This document shows, piece after piece, positions 46,488-57,303 of a DNA stretch of 64,000 bases. How positions within the stretch are numbered: the first letter of the stretch is position 1; every line of letters starts with the position of its first letter. Source of the stretch: Antedon mediterranea (Eukaryota > Echinodermata > Crinoidea > Comatulida > Antedonidae). The DNA lies in assembly GCF_964355755.1 (NCBI RefSeq), contig NC_092673.1:14203001-14267000 (forward strand). Reading direction: 5' to 3'. Position numbers and translations under genes: made by a program. Below the pieces are notes generated by a model. That model saw only the letters and a list, made by a program, of their open reading frames with translations, had not been told where the DNA came from and did not search any database.

Positions 46488-46803
46488 ATGATGGCCGAGA
46501 AAAGAAAAACAGGAACCGAAAGGAAAACCGGGAAAAAAAATTGGACACACGCTGAAACACATGCGTTACTTGAAATCTCGGGTGAAAAGACCCTTCAGGA
46601 AGGTTTTGAAAGCATGAAATACAATTCAAGAGTGTGGACCCAGTATATGTGAGAGGCTCATCGAAACCTTCCCGGATTGTCAATACAATACCTGGGAATC
46701 GAATCGCGATAGAATCGAATATTTGACAAAAAAATATCTGACCGCTAAGAAAACCAATGACGCAAGTGGACGTGGCTGGGTAACATCGCCGTTTACAAAT
46801 TAG
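46488..46803 (+). pseudogene. Myb/SANT-like DNA-binding protein, one frameshift
   Basis: ATG 46488 starts a basic N-terminus (MMAEKRKTGTERK), then NWTHAETHALLEISGEKTLQ and NSRVWTQ. The frame hits a stop at 46649. One base over, CERLIETFPDCQYNTWESNR, RIEYLTKKYLTAKKTNDASG and RGWVTSPF complete the domain before a TAG. Tryptophan spacing fits Myb/SANT-like domains of animal DNA transposons. A single indel near 46640 would account for the break. Confidence 0.55.
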
Positions 46804-47047
46804 ATGCATATTACAGTAACTCTTCTTTTCTGTGTGGAAGTACGATTACTATACTTTTATACGGCGGACAGAAGTATACTCCGACTCGGTTTTAATTTAT
46901 TATATGTCTACTGTCAACTGTTTTTCAATTGATGTAAAATAAGATTCTTAGTTTATTTTAGTATAGAAAGGATCAGGTTTTATAAACAATTGAGGAGTAA
47001 CACATCATATTGGAATGTTGACCTTGTTGTCTTTGACCAATTTGGGG

Positions 47048-48435
47048 TACAGTACAGAAAGAAATTACTGCTTCGTAGGTAGATCGTAGGTAGAACGTAG
47101 GTCATTGTTCTCTCCTACGATATATTGTTTGTAGCCTACGATGTATTGTTTGTAGCCTACGATGTATTGTTCTCTCCTACGATGTATTGTTCTCTCCTAC
47201 CTACGATGTATTGTTTGTAGCCTACGATGTATTGTTATGAAATCTAGGCTACGCCTCGATCGTAGGGTGGTTCGTAGAAACATGGACAATGCAAACAAAC
47301 AATGTATTGTTTGCTAATTAAAATCCTACCTAAAGATAGTAGGTCAATTTTTGTAGCCGCCCTACGCATCGGTTATCCTAATTTGGACGAAAATCCGCCG
47401 ACGAAACGACATCGGGCCGGTGGACCTCAGCTCACGTAGAGAGAGTCGAGGCTAGGCCTAGCCGGTTTCGGCGGCCTACTGTACACTATAAATTATTTAT
47501 TCCTACCTTGATGGGTTAGCGAATTATAAAAACAACTAGGCTAGGACGGACACCAACAAAATATATGCAAAATAAATATATATTCCATATTAAGATTTAT
47601 TAACATAAATAAATAGGCCTTTTAAAATGATTACGACATGTATAAAGAAAAAGGCCCGACCAGAATTTGGAGGGGGAAAAACATGTGAGCTGAGCAGCAG
47701 TTTAGAGAGAGTATTATGTTTCATGTCATGTGACACAAAATCCAGGTACACGATCTTAAATTACTGTTTTCTCGTCGTCAGACGGTAGCTACCCTCTCGT
47801 CGAGCTCGTACTGAGTAAAAAAAAACATGTGAGAGATTGCGGTAAGCAGAGAGTATCGCGTTTCATGCCATGTGACAAAAAAAAAACTAGGTCTGTATTA
47901 ATTACGGTCTTCTGTCGGCAGTCTTTTTGAGCGACCGATTGAACGTCCTGATGCTATATTTAGAATGAATTGTTTACGATCTTTTTTTCTCGGCATCGTT
48001 TCTGGATGGGACGTTTCGCTATATTATGTTTATTAGTTGGCCTGTTCGTTGCGGTTCACCTGTGTTGGATCGTGTCTCTCTCTACGTTATACATCGTGGG
48101 AAATTTATATTTATATTCGCCGTTGAGTAGGTAAACACGCACGAAGGAAAATATTACGATTAAAAAATATTATTTATTTTTTATTAATTTACAACTTTGT
48201 CCTCCGCCAATTAAATTTAACACATTAATTTCACACCTTACTTCACTAAGAACATCGTAGGGTTGTTTATTTAGGTTACGAACTCCCTACGAAGTTCAAA
48301 ACGTAGCTCATTGAAAGTTGTTTATTGAGGTTACGAAGCCAAACAATGGAACCTACGAAGCCAACAACGTAGCCTACGTTCTATCTACGAAGCTACTTCG
48401 TAGGTAAAGTTGCAGTATTTTCTTTCTGTACTGTA
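47048..48435. mobile_element. 1.39-kb non-autonomous TIR element with CCTACGA arrays
   Basis: Perfect 14-bp termini TACAGTACAGAAAG (47048-47061) and CTTTCTGTACTGTA (48422-48435); similarity continues to about 24 bp with a mismatch. The outer TA may be the target duplication, as in Tc1/mariner-like insertions. The left 200 bp hold about six CCTACGAT(G)TATTGTT units and GTAGG words. The right 180 bp hold CTACGAAG/CGTAGG units. The interior has a diverged duplication of about 130 bp (47685-47800 and 47818-47925) and CpG-rich patches. No transposase. Confidence 0.75.
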
Positions 48436-48712
48436 GGCCTGTATGGTTTTTCAATCACAGGCTGATCACTATTAGAATACAAACATCCTACATGTAATTA
48501 TAAAAATGTAATTTACATAGGCCTACTAGTATTTTTTTCATTCATTTATTTATAATTTATAAAAGTGTACCTTAATTTAGCGATTTTAAATAGTGTGTTG
48601 CTATTTATTATGTATTCAATTTTTAAACCATATTTAATTCAAACTATGTTATTATTTTTAAATTCAATTTTAAATTATTTATTAATGTATTTTATTATCT
48701 ATTTTTAGCATC

Positions 48713-49036
48713 ATGCCAAAGAGCAAAAAAAAGACAAACCAGCAATCCGAGGATCTACACTGTATAATACATTTCTTCAACAACGTGAAGGACCATTTCA
48801 CAAATCTTAACGAAGAAAGGTACAGAAAAGTATGCAAGGTTTGGGACATTAGGGTAAACAATTTTCCGGAGGATTCACCCTATATGTTTAAAGACATATG
48901 TTCGAATATCCCAGAAAATTACGACAGTACTATACATGGATATCAACGTGCATGTTACACAAAGTTTAAATATTATACACTCTATCCTAATGGTCTGATG
49001 ATAATTTCAAACCTGAATACTGTATATTATATTTGA
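48713..49036 (+). CDS. Transposon-associated protein, N-terminal exon
   Basis: Follows a T-rich tract and ATTTTTAG at 48709. ATG 48713 opens MPKSKKKTNQQSEDLHCIIH, then RYRKVCKVWDIRVNN and DICSNIPENYDSTIHGYQRA, then CYTKF. The block IPxxYDxTIHGYxRxCYxxF resembles a conserved N-terminal segment in uncharacterised transposon-linked proteins of marine invertebrates. The last 20 codons are probably intron read-through. Confidence 0.4.
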   Translation: MPKSKKKTNQQSEDLHCIIHFFNNVKDHFTNLNEERYRKVCKVWDIRVNNFPEDSPYMFKDICSNIPENYDSTIHGYQRACYTKFKYYTLYPNGLMIISNLNTVYYI

Positions 49037-49129
49037 ATATACACTCATCTTGGGCAAATATGATATGATGGCCGGGGATTCTTTCACGTCAAATACATTT
49101 TTATGTACCTTGCGCCGAATTGTTTTCGT

Positions 49130-49282
49130 TTTAAATGAGCCCTAAATGCACTCGATGGATCAGAGGACGACCAGGCTAGAGACGAAATACCACATCCTGA
49201 AGAAAATGATGAACTTGTGGATGAACTTGCTGGGATTGTTTTTGACGACAGAGAATTAACAAATGGAGAATTTGATATTTGA
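49130..49282 (+). CDS. Possible acidic terminal exon
   Basis: Open stretch ALNALDGSEDDQARDEIPHP, EENDELVDELAGIVFDDREL and TNGEFDI before a TGA. The acidic composition contrasts with the surrounding AT-rich DNA. It may be a later exon of the gene beginning at 48713. Confidence 0.25.
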
Positions 49283-49289
49283 ATGTTTT

Positions 49290-50590
49290 CTCTTCTGAAA
49301 TTAATATCGATATTTGAATTTGTTATGTTTGTTTTCTATTGAAATTAAAAACAGTTCACAGTTTTCAGTTAAAATTCAGTTTTCCTTGTTTTTTTTAACA
49401 TGTACAGTAGTTCAGACTCAGATATGGTTACCACAAAGAACATACATCAAAGTGATTCATGATAATTTGGCAACGCTTTGTGACGTGTTCAAAATTGTAT
49501 CTGCTGTCTATTGTAATTCAACCGAAATACACATCATACTTATTATTTCTTTTCTGTATGCTGTAGTTTCAAACAACATTTCATTAGCCTACAGTACCAG
49601 TACCGACCAAGACTAGACTTTATTGCTCGCGTCTAGCATCCAGGTACTGTACACAGTAAACAGTGTGTACCGCAGATTAAACGATACACCGCATTCCAAA
49701 ATCAAGAGACTTTGGAAACGTTATTGCTAATTTTGGCAACGCTTTGAGTTTGTGATTAATACAGTACTCTTTTACTCTACGGGCCGGACGCGAACCAAAA
49801 CCGATATTCTTTCTCTATAATCAATCATGCTGGGTGTGCAATTGGCTATAAATAGACCTTGGGAAAAAATGCGTGCATTGCCCCGCTTTACTGTTTCCAC
49901 GCTCTACCGTTGCCATGCGTAGTTTTATTTTTAGAAACTTATTGTTATTAAAATGAACTGGTAACCCGCCGCCTGTGACGCATGTTTTGTTTTATAAGTT
50001 GACCCTTCGACTCACTGTAGGCCGTATGCTTTGTTACTCGCTAACAGATGATTAAAACACGGTTAGATGATACATTAATGACATTTCATTGTAAAATACA
50101 GTAATATCTTAGAAATCCACTAATATATGTGCTGTTTTTGATGATCTGCATTTTTGGATCCTCGGGTATGAGCCCACGCCCCCAAACTTGACAGGAGTTC
50201 ATGTTCAAGGAGGGTGATAATGTTGCATAATAATTTAATGTAAAATTCGCAAATTATCTAGATTTTTTAGTCTACATGCTTTCTTAAATTACCTCTTGTG
50301 ACCTTTACTGATGACCTTTAACAGTGACCTTGACCTCAGATGATGTCTGTTGAACTTTACGTATTACATAATTAAATATAGTAATTATTATTAATTACAA
50401 CTTAATAAGCTCATGTGACGTTATATTTAATAATGAAAATACACATATACAGTAAATAAATGGTCTAAAAATGCTATATTTTATACTGTAAGTAAGGGAC
50501 CCATATCTGGTATAATAAAAATTTAAAAGGAATTTGCTCCAACAAAAGATGTCATTAATAATTATAATATCTCTATGGATAAATGACGCG
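49290..50590. other. Intergenic, no gene seen
   Basis: AT-rich; a 100-codon frame at 49314-49616 has no motif. Confidence 0.4.
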
Positions 50591-50599
50591 ATATACGAA

Positions 50600-50695
50600 T
50601 GAAATGTTTTGAATTGAATGCTTCGAATTGAATGCTTTGAATAAAATGTTTTGAATGAAATGATTTGAATGAAATGTTTTGAATGAAATGTATCA
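50600..50695. repeat. 14- to 15-bp minisatellite
   Basis: Six or seven degenerate units of TTTTGAATGAAATG with CTTCGAATTGAATG variants. Confidence 0.8.
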
Positions 50696-50990
50696 TATAT
50701 CGCGCCATTCAATTCATATCGATGCATTTCATTCACATAACGCGTCATAAAATTCATATCATAGAAATGTTTCGTAAACGGCGTTCCATATATCTCCGCT
50801 AATGCTGGTCAGATATTTACATAAATTTTGTATTAAAATGATTCATGCAGTTATGCCTTTCATTTTTAAACATAATTATAAAGACCTGTGAGTGTGAGAC
50901 ACTTCTAATTTTTATGTTTGTAGCTACCATAGTCTCTCTGAAAATAAAGTTTAAAGAAAAATGCATATCCAAACCGTTAAATGTAAGTGT

Positions 50991-51066
50991 GCCGAATCGT
51001 CTCAGTTCAGGGCCGAATCGTCTCAGTTCAGGGCCGAATCGTCTCAGTTCAGGGCCGAATCGTCCC
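50991..51066. repeat. 21-bp minisatellite
   Basis: About 3.6 perfect units of GCCGAATCGTCTCAGTTCAG plus G. The 21-bp period keeps both strands open: plus strand PNRLSSG, minus strand RFGPELR. The enclosing frames (50845-51078 plus, 50817-51074 minus) show no other sign of coding. Confidence 0.9.
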
Positions 51067-52510
51067 ACTACCATATAATATAGCCTGGATAGCCGGCCCC
51101 GTGAGTATGTTGGATGATGTATTAAAACAATTTTGATTGAGTCAATTTAAGGGGTGGGTATACGAAACTATATTAGCGCCCAAAAATATAACGTAACTTA
51201 CCGATTTCAGGTACCTACTAGGCCTAGACTCTAGCTTACCCGATTCACCGACACAAAGAAATAAAAGTCCTCCATCTCTCTCTGCTCTGTCTGTCCTGAC
51301 TGGGCAGCCGCCGCCGGCGGCGCGCGCCTCACAACATAGGCTTAGTCTCTCTCGCCTAACAGATACTCTACTACTAGGCGCGGCTTAGACTACTCTACTA
51401 CACAGCGAGGCCATACTACAGTACTGTGTCCATGTTCTGCTGAAAATGTTGTGGAAAATCAATGTAAGCATTTCCGTCTAGACAATCTATAATCAAGCTT
51501 GAACATTGCATGCAGGAGGAGGTATCCTTCGTGGAATCCCACTTCCTACACCATACAACAAGCAAAAGGATCAATTCAAATGCACGCTGGCTGCTCCTGC
51601 TGTCGGGTCGGGTATGGAGCGTCAAATTCATGGCGCGCCGCTGGGAACAAAGAAAACCGTTTTTCTCTCTTCTTCTATTGGGCTGATCAAAAGTACAAAC
51701 AGTTTTAAAAATAGAGCTGCTAGGTCCCACTTATTATAAATACAGGACCACCCCACCATGGTTGGGATGGAGCTAAGAAAATTTGAAAAATATAGTTGCA
51801 TGTGTAACGGTGTGTTTGTTTAACATTGTACAAATTTATTGAATTACAACATTGAATTACAACAAAGTGCTAAAAGTATTCTACTTATGGTAATTATTCT
51901 GGCCTGTTACTCATTTTGTATTTTTCTTGTTATTTCCTTTGTTCTGCATTACTATCTCAATATATACACATGTGAATTAACTATAATCTCATTAAGAACT
52001 TTTATTAATTGTTGTTAACGCAACTACTAATTTAATGTAATATAGCTAAATAATTTATTTCCAAGTGAATAATATATTAGATCCAAATCAATGAACAATT
52101 AGATAAGATTGCAACAAGCTAAAAATGATGTGTATCAGATAAGGACGAATGTTACTGTGTGGTAAAACTTTAGATACCAGTGATATTAAGGGTATGTTCA
52201 GACCTACGGAGTTATGCTTTCGTATCACAGCCAAGGTCATATTTTAATGAGCGTCGTAAGAGCAAAGTGTTCAGATTCATTATTGCAACGAAGTTGCGTT
52301 ACAAACGGATATGATGTCACTCGCTGGCGATTAACCAAACTCTAACGCACGTATAGACCTACCTTTGTTGTTATTAAAAGTAGTAGTGGTTTTTTTAGGG
52401 TGCTGTGAAAATAAATGTTTAAACTACCAGTATTATTTTGAGGTTTAAACTATGCTGTGATTGATGAAACACAATATTATTAAAATTTAATATTATAATT
52501 ATTTACACTT
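51067..52510. other. Mixed non-coding, GC-rich island near 51300
   Basis: 51295-51340 is very CpG-rich, ending CGCCGGCGGCGCGCGCC, possibly a promoter or the end of a TE. Frames at 51416-51739 on both strands overlap and lack motifs. No gene supported. Confidence 0.35.
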
Positions 52511-52512
52511 GC

Positions 52513-52775
52513 CTTTGATTGAGGCTCTTGTAACTCTTTTTCCTCCTCGATTCCTTTATCCTCTCCAACTACTCTTTCCCCTTCAATTACTTTTTCATTT
52601 CCAATTACTGTTTTATCCCCAACTACTCTTTCCCCTTCAATTACTCTTTCTTCACGGATTACTGCTTCATCCCTGATTACCCTTTTATCTCCGATTCTAT
52701 ATTACTGTTCGTCTGTGTTCTCTACCATTAGGCCTAGTTCCCCTACTTCAACTACTACTTCTTTTGTAAGTGCTG
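52513..52775 (-). pseudogene. Exon with 18-bp (6-aa) repeats
   Basis: On the minus strand ATG 52775 opens MESEVTALTKEVVVEVGELG and, after one in-frame TAA near 52693, continues in the same frame as hexapeptides of the form VIxxEx/VVGxKx: VIRDEA, VIREER, VIEGER, VVGDKT, VIGNEK, VIEGER, VVGEDK, then EEEKELQEPQSK before a possible GC donor (AAG|GCAAGT). The periodicity is 18 bp. One stop in a frame otherwise kept through about 85 codons is notable. Acidic or mixed-charge helix likely; family unknown. Confidence 0.4.
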
Positions 52776-52962
52776 TCACCTCCGACTCCATTGGATTTTC
52801 CGACAGATTCTATTTAAGTTTTAAAAAACATAGTTTGTGTAATGTTTAATAATCAAAATGTAATTTAAAATTTAATATAAATGTAATAAATATTTTGTGG
52901 GATAAAAAATGTATCAACAACAAAGCAAACTAGAATTTAATTCGTCACTTTGACGAATTATA

Positions 52963-54511
52963 GGTGATCATTTTTATCATTTTAATGAAATTAACACTTT
53001 TTAAACATGCACGTACGTTAACATGCGATCGTAAAAAGCTGATGTACGCCATCCTATGACATGATGCATATACATATATAGTGCTGAGTTGTCCCTATAT
53101 GTGTCATATACAATATGTACATTATCTGTATATCTATATACAGTGTAGCAGAGGTGAAATTACGGGACCCACATCATGTTCTATTTTTTTGGTATGATGG
53201 AATTATCAAAATAAACTCAAAGATGACAATTTCGAAAGATAATTAATTGAGCAAATAAATATAAGGATTGGAAGAGAATTTGACACGTAGAAGCGCAATG
53301 CGCGCTCTTTGAAATTTGTATAACTTCGACTAAAGAAATTTAAAAACAACATTTTAACTTCAACTAACCATATGATAACATCACAACATTCGATAGGCTT
53401 AATTTTTATATGAATTCATATCTACATTTCATCAGCTTTCATAATAAATTATAATCATCAAGGTCACATTTAATTCGGAAGAGCTGTAAGATATTCAAAT
53501 GTATGGTGTAGGTGAAATTACACGACCTACGTTATTCAAGTTTTTACGCGTGATGACGTCATCAAAATGAAAATGTTAACAACTCATGAGGAAGATAATT
53601 AAATGAGCAATCATATACAAAAAAATTAGCGAAAATCGGGCACAAAATAACCGAGATGCGCTCAGTTGAATGTGTAAATCTATGACAAAAGAGAAAAAAA
53701 ACTAATTTTTAAATTTGAGTGGCCATTTGGTGACCTCACAACATTTTGTACGTCAAATGTGTACATGAATTTATATCTAGAACCCAATGGCTTCCAGAAT
53801 AATTTAAAAAAATTGGGGGTCATCGTGCATTCTGAAGAATGATTTTCATTTTAAAAATGCCTTATTTTTCATCATTTTCAGCACTTTTATGCAGTTAATG
53901 TGCGCATTTTGTCATTTTTAACATGCTCGGATCGTATAGCGTTATTTTAAGTCAGAACGAACTCAAATTCGGTGAATGTACTAAGGATGGTGAGTAGAAT
54001 GCGATTTCTACAAAATATTCGTATTTTTACGCTTTTTAAGAATCGCGCGCTGTAAAACGCATTTTTGCGCAGTAATTTTTTTAAACACGCAAATGGCCTA
54101 ATTCATGCTCTAAATTGATTAAAACTTAATTTTGAGCTTTTTAAATTTTGAACGCGCTATTTTACGCACATGACCCTACGTGCGCGTGCGTTTTTACTTG
54201 CTAATATTTTTACCCTTGACCTGAAGTTTACGTGTAATAAATTTCATTAATATGTGATAATGAATTATGGAGATATGATTGATAATGTGATTTCACAAAA
54301 TGGCGTATAAATGACGTCACGGTTGAGTGATCACGCTGAAAAGCTTATTAGGATTAAGTTAAAGTATTTGGAAGATATTGTAAAATTTTTGTGATCATTG
54401 ACATTTTACTTTTTGAGATAATTGACACACAAAATCTGTACAGAAAGAAATAAAGCGGAATAAGATTTCATACAATAACAATAGGTGATCATTTTATTCT
54501 AAATGATCACC
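52963..54511. mobile_element. 1.55-kb TIR element flanked by TA
   Basis: GGTGATCATTT at 52963 and its inverse AAATGATCACC ending at 54511, each next to TA. An extra GGTGATCATTTTA lies at 54484 inside the right end. The interior is non-coding and contains two diverged copies of a segment of about 250 bp (about 53144-53390 and 53510-53740; GTGAAATTAC, GACGTCATCAAAATGA-like, AATTGAGCAA). Just left of it (52938-52960) is a perfect 9-bp-stem hairpin AATTCGTCA/TGACGAATT. Confidence 0.55.
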
Positions 54512-54513
54512 TA

Positions 54514-55395
54514 ATAAACAACTTAATACCAACGTTTTGAATCAAACTAAACAAATTGACTGGTTTTGCTAGTGCAGAGTAGCCCCATATGTCATGACAT
54601 AGGTCATATGCATATTAAAACGTGTTCCTCTTCTCATCAGAAGTCTTGTGCCTTGAGTTGGTGCGTTTTGTCCACACCAAATTCCTGGCAAAAAAAAAAT
54701 ATTGCAGAAATTAGTTAGTGGGAGTGCTGACAAAGTGCCAGGCAGCGAGGCAAGCAAAATATTTGTGTGAGGCATGATTTTATCATTTCCAAAAGTGCGA
54801 GGCATGTGTGGCATATAGTTTAAAATTTCAAAAAGGTGCGAGGCATATCTTAACGTGCTATTATGCTATATTATAGGCATAATAATCAATTATTTATATT
54901 TCGATTGTGTTTTTCATTCAAGTCATATCGTGTAAAATTTTACTTTTACCCAAACTGTTCAAAAGTTGTGCATCCGCATGCGCCATATTTTAAAAATCAA
55001 TTTTAATAAAAGAATGACGTTTTACACAGTGAGAGTGTAGGTGAGGCCTATACTAATATTAATATTACTAGTATTATATAATTATTTTGTTAAAGTTCCG
55101 GAAATAGTCTTCTACATCGACCTAATGTTAATAGGCTCGACATCAAGAGTGCGTTTTAAGTATAATTTGATAATAAATAAATAGTATTTGTAAAAAGGTT
55201 CATCTGGATCACTGTATAGTATTTTAAGTAAATTTTCTTCTGGATGATCCAAAGTCGAATAAAATTCGTAAACTTACGTTTTTTACTCTAGCTTTCGCTG
55301 GCCAACGACGCAGCTTAATCATGAGTGAGTCTCTGTGACTTGGACTTGTTACCATTAGATCTCGTATATGGTATAGCGCTATGGACAAACACAGT
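54514..55395. other. Intergenic, no gene seen
   Basis: Contains several GTGCGAGGCAT-type words near 54735-54845, and otherwise AT-rich DNA. Confidence 0.35.
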
Positions 55396-55398
55396 ATG

Positions 55399-55845
55399 TT
55401 AAAATATTAAAACGGCTCCTAGATGAAAAGAAAATTACCAATAAAGAGAAAGCTACTTTATTCCCAACTGAAGAAATCACACCAAGGTTATACTGTTTAC
55501 CCAAAATCCACAAACCTGATGTTCCACTACGACCTATTGTGGATTGCATAAATACCATCTACTATAACTTGGGCAAAAAATTAGCTGAAATCCTCTCTCC
55601 GTTGGTAGGCACCTCCTGCCACCATGTCGACAATTCAAAACAACTAGTTGAGGAACTAATCACGCTTGACATTCCTGAAAATCACACACTTGTCTCGTTT
55701 GACGTTGTGTCTCTTTTCACAAAAACCCCCACCAAAGAAGCAATAGAAATAGTAGAAAGGAGACTTTCACAAGATAAGACACTGAAAAAACGCACAAACA
55801 TGGTCATTAGAGATATAATAGATTTACTATCACTTGTTATTAATA
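55399..55845 (+). mobile_element. Penelope-like element RT fragment
   Basis: Open from about 55399: KRLLDEKKITNKEKATLFPT, then YCLPKIHKPDVPLRPIVDCI, LGKKLAEILSPLVGT, and LVSFDVVSLFTKTPTKEAIE with the first RT catalytic Asp, then RRLSQDKTLKKRT. This order is characteristic of Penelope-like element reverse transcriptase (palm N-terminal half). The expected TxMGSPLS and YxDD blocks are missing because LINE sequence begins at about 55846 in the same frame. Confidence 0.75.
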
Positions 55846-56168
55846 CCATACTAATGTGCATGCTTTTAATGTGCGGCGACATACATCCAAATCCTGGTCC
55901 GGAACAGTTTACTGTTTGCCATATTATTAACATACGTAGTCTAATCGTTCCAGGTAAACTAGCTGAAATTCAACACCTAGCAAATTCAAATAACTATGAT
56001 ATTGTTGCTTTAACAGAAACATGGCTAGATCAAACTATCTTGAACCATGATGGTAACACAAATAGATTTGGAAAATCATTTTACGAATTTTTACAACAAA
56101 ACGGTTTAACTCAACACATTAATATGCCAACACGTTGTATAAAAGACCAACGGTCTTGTATTGACCAT
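55846..56168 (+). mobile_element. LINE 5' fragment with 2A-like motif and EN
   Basis: Continues the Penelope frame without a stop: LMCMLLMCGDIHPNPGP, a 2A-like motif (consensus D-V/I-E-x-N-P-G-P; here D-I-H-P-N-P-G-P) as found at the start of many CR1-like LINE ORFs. Endonuclease motifs follow (NIRSL, YDIVALTETWLD). An internal deletion jumps to FLQQNGLTQHINMPTRC and CIDHI, the segment just before the endonuclease SDH motif. The element is cut there by the TIR element at 56172. The whole fused frame is open from about 55399 to 56209. Confidence 0.75.
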
Positions 56169-56171
56169 ATA

Positions 56172-56993
56172 GGGCCTGTTTCTGCTGCAACTGCTCAAAA
56201 TACGGTATAAAAATACGGTATAAAATACGGTATTTTTTATACCGTATTTTTTAGTACCCCGTTTCTGCTAACAATACTTCTTGGATGGTCGTGTTAAATT
56301 TCATCTTTTTTACCCAAATTGCCATTCATTTATTTGATCGATAATTAAAAGTCGAAATAAAGGAAGTTTTACGTCTGACTTTCAACAGCCTAGCCCTAGT
56401 GATAGAGATGTTGTGAGAGCACAGAAAACATCGTAATGGGGACAATTAATTCGTTCCCTCCCCGAGTTATTGTATTTTGCAATGTTGTACTGCTTTCGCA
56501 GGCTCTTCAGCTTTGAGTTTACTTGCTTTGGAGACAAGTTTATTCCATACTCCTGCTTTATTTTTTTAGAAATGTCTTTATAAATGTGGTTGTCCCTTTT
56601 ATTACCTTTTATTTGGTCAGACATTTTAGCTTCCCCACACACATTTATTTAGTAAAACTGTGACGTATTCGCTCCACATTTTCGCCGAATATATCTATAC
56701 ATGTGTGTAAAGCAGCTAACAGCGACAGAAAATAAAAACACGAATGGTGACCTTTTGTCATGTAAAAAAAAATACGGTATTTTTTATTGGCAGCAGAAAC
56801 GGGTACAAAAAATACGGTATAAATTTGTAAATACCGTATTTTATCCACAAATTTTGTGGGGAAAATACGGTATACAAAATACGGTATATTTTTTATGAGC
56901 GCAGTTTCTGCTGCCAAAAATATACCGTATATATACGGTATTCAAAAGATACCGTATAATATACGGTATTTAGTTGGCAGCAGAAACAGGGCC
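56172..56993. mobile_element. 822-bp TIR element with TACGGTAT arrays
   Basis: 17-bp TIRs GGGCCTGTTTCTGCTGC (56172-56188) and GCAGCAGAAACAGGGCC (56977-56993), 16 of 17 matching, flanked by ATA on both sides (3-bp target duplication, as in Harbinger-type elements). TACGGTAT or its inverse occurs about four times near the left end and about ten times near the right end. Internal TIR-like copies lie at 56254-56273 (CCCCGTTTCTGCT) and 56788-56807 (AGCAGAAACGGGTAC), which form a second inverted pair, and at 56899. It interrupts a LINE endonuclease and carries a minus-strand Myb-like ORF. Confidence 0.8.
56382..56642 (-). CDS. Myb/SANT-like domain ORF inside TIR element
   Basis: Minus-strand frame MCGEAKMSDQIKGNKRDNH, then IYKDISKKIKQEYGINLSPK, QVNSKLKSLRKQYNIAKYNN and SGRERINCPHYDVF. 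This matches helices two and three of Myb/SANT-like domains (IxxxMxxxG..LTPxQCxxKxKxLxxxYxxxKxxNxxSG...CPxY) encoded beside Harbinger nucleases. The first helix with its tryptophan is missing, so the domain is 5'-truncated or continues in another exon. Agrees with the 3-bp ATA target duplication. Confidence 0.5.
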   Translation of the reverse strand: MCGEAKMSDQIKGNKRDNHIYKDISKKIKQEYGINLSPKQVNSKLKSLRKQYNIAKYNNSGRERINCPHYDVFCALTTSLSLGLGC

Positions 56994-57009
56994 ATAGTTA
57001 CTAGTCAAA

Positions 57010-57303
57010 ATGTATATATTAATGATTGAGAGAGCCCATCGAGACGGTCTAGGATTCCAAGGAAAGCCGCCCCATATACTCTTTAAAGTGCTATCATATG
57101 TTGACAAAGTAGCAATCCTCAAAAACCGACATAAACTCGCTAGTCCAGGTGCCTACATTATAGACGACCTAACCCGCACGGACAGGCAAGAAAAGAACAA
57201 GTGGAAGACCCAAGTTAAAGCCCTGTATGATCAAGGAATCAAGCTTAGGTTCAGAGCCGGGAAATGGCGTTCATCAACTGGTATCCCACATGCGTTTAAG
57301 TAG
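57010..57303 (+). CDS. LINE ORF1 C-terminal (L1-like Transposase_22) part
   Basis: From ATG 57010: MYILMIERAHRDGLGFQGKP, HILFKVLSYVDKVAILKNRH, YIIDDLTRTDRQEK and VKALYDQGIKLRFRAGKW. This is the RRM/CTD region of L1-type ORF1 proteins (IERAHR; KxRxxVLxxxRKL; GxxIxxDLTxxxR). The N-terminal coiled coil has been replaced by the TIR element's right flank. It precedes the LINE ORF2 by 336 bp and may be the same element. Confidence 0.7.
   Translation: MYILMIERAHRDGLGFQGKPPHILFKVLSYVDKVAILKNRHKLASPGAYIIDDLTRTDRQEKNKWKTQVKALYDQGIKLRFRAGKWRSSTGIPHAFK

Noticed and set aside
46345-46809. 154-codon minus-strand frame
   Set aside because: Antisense of the Myb/SANT-like gene, whose tryptophan pattern is convincing on the plus strand.
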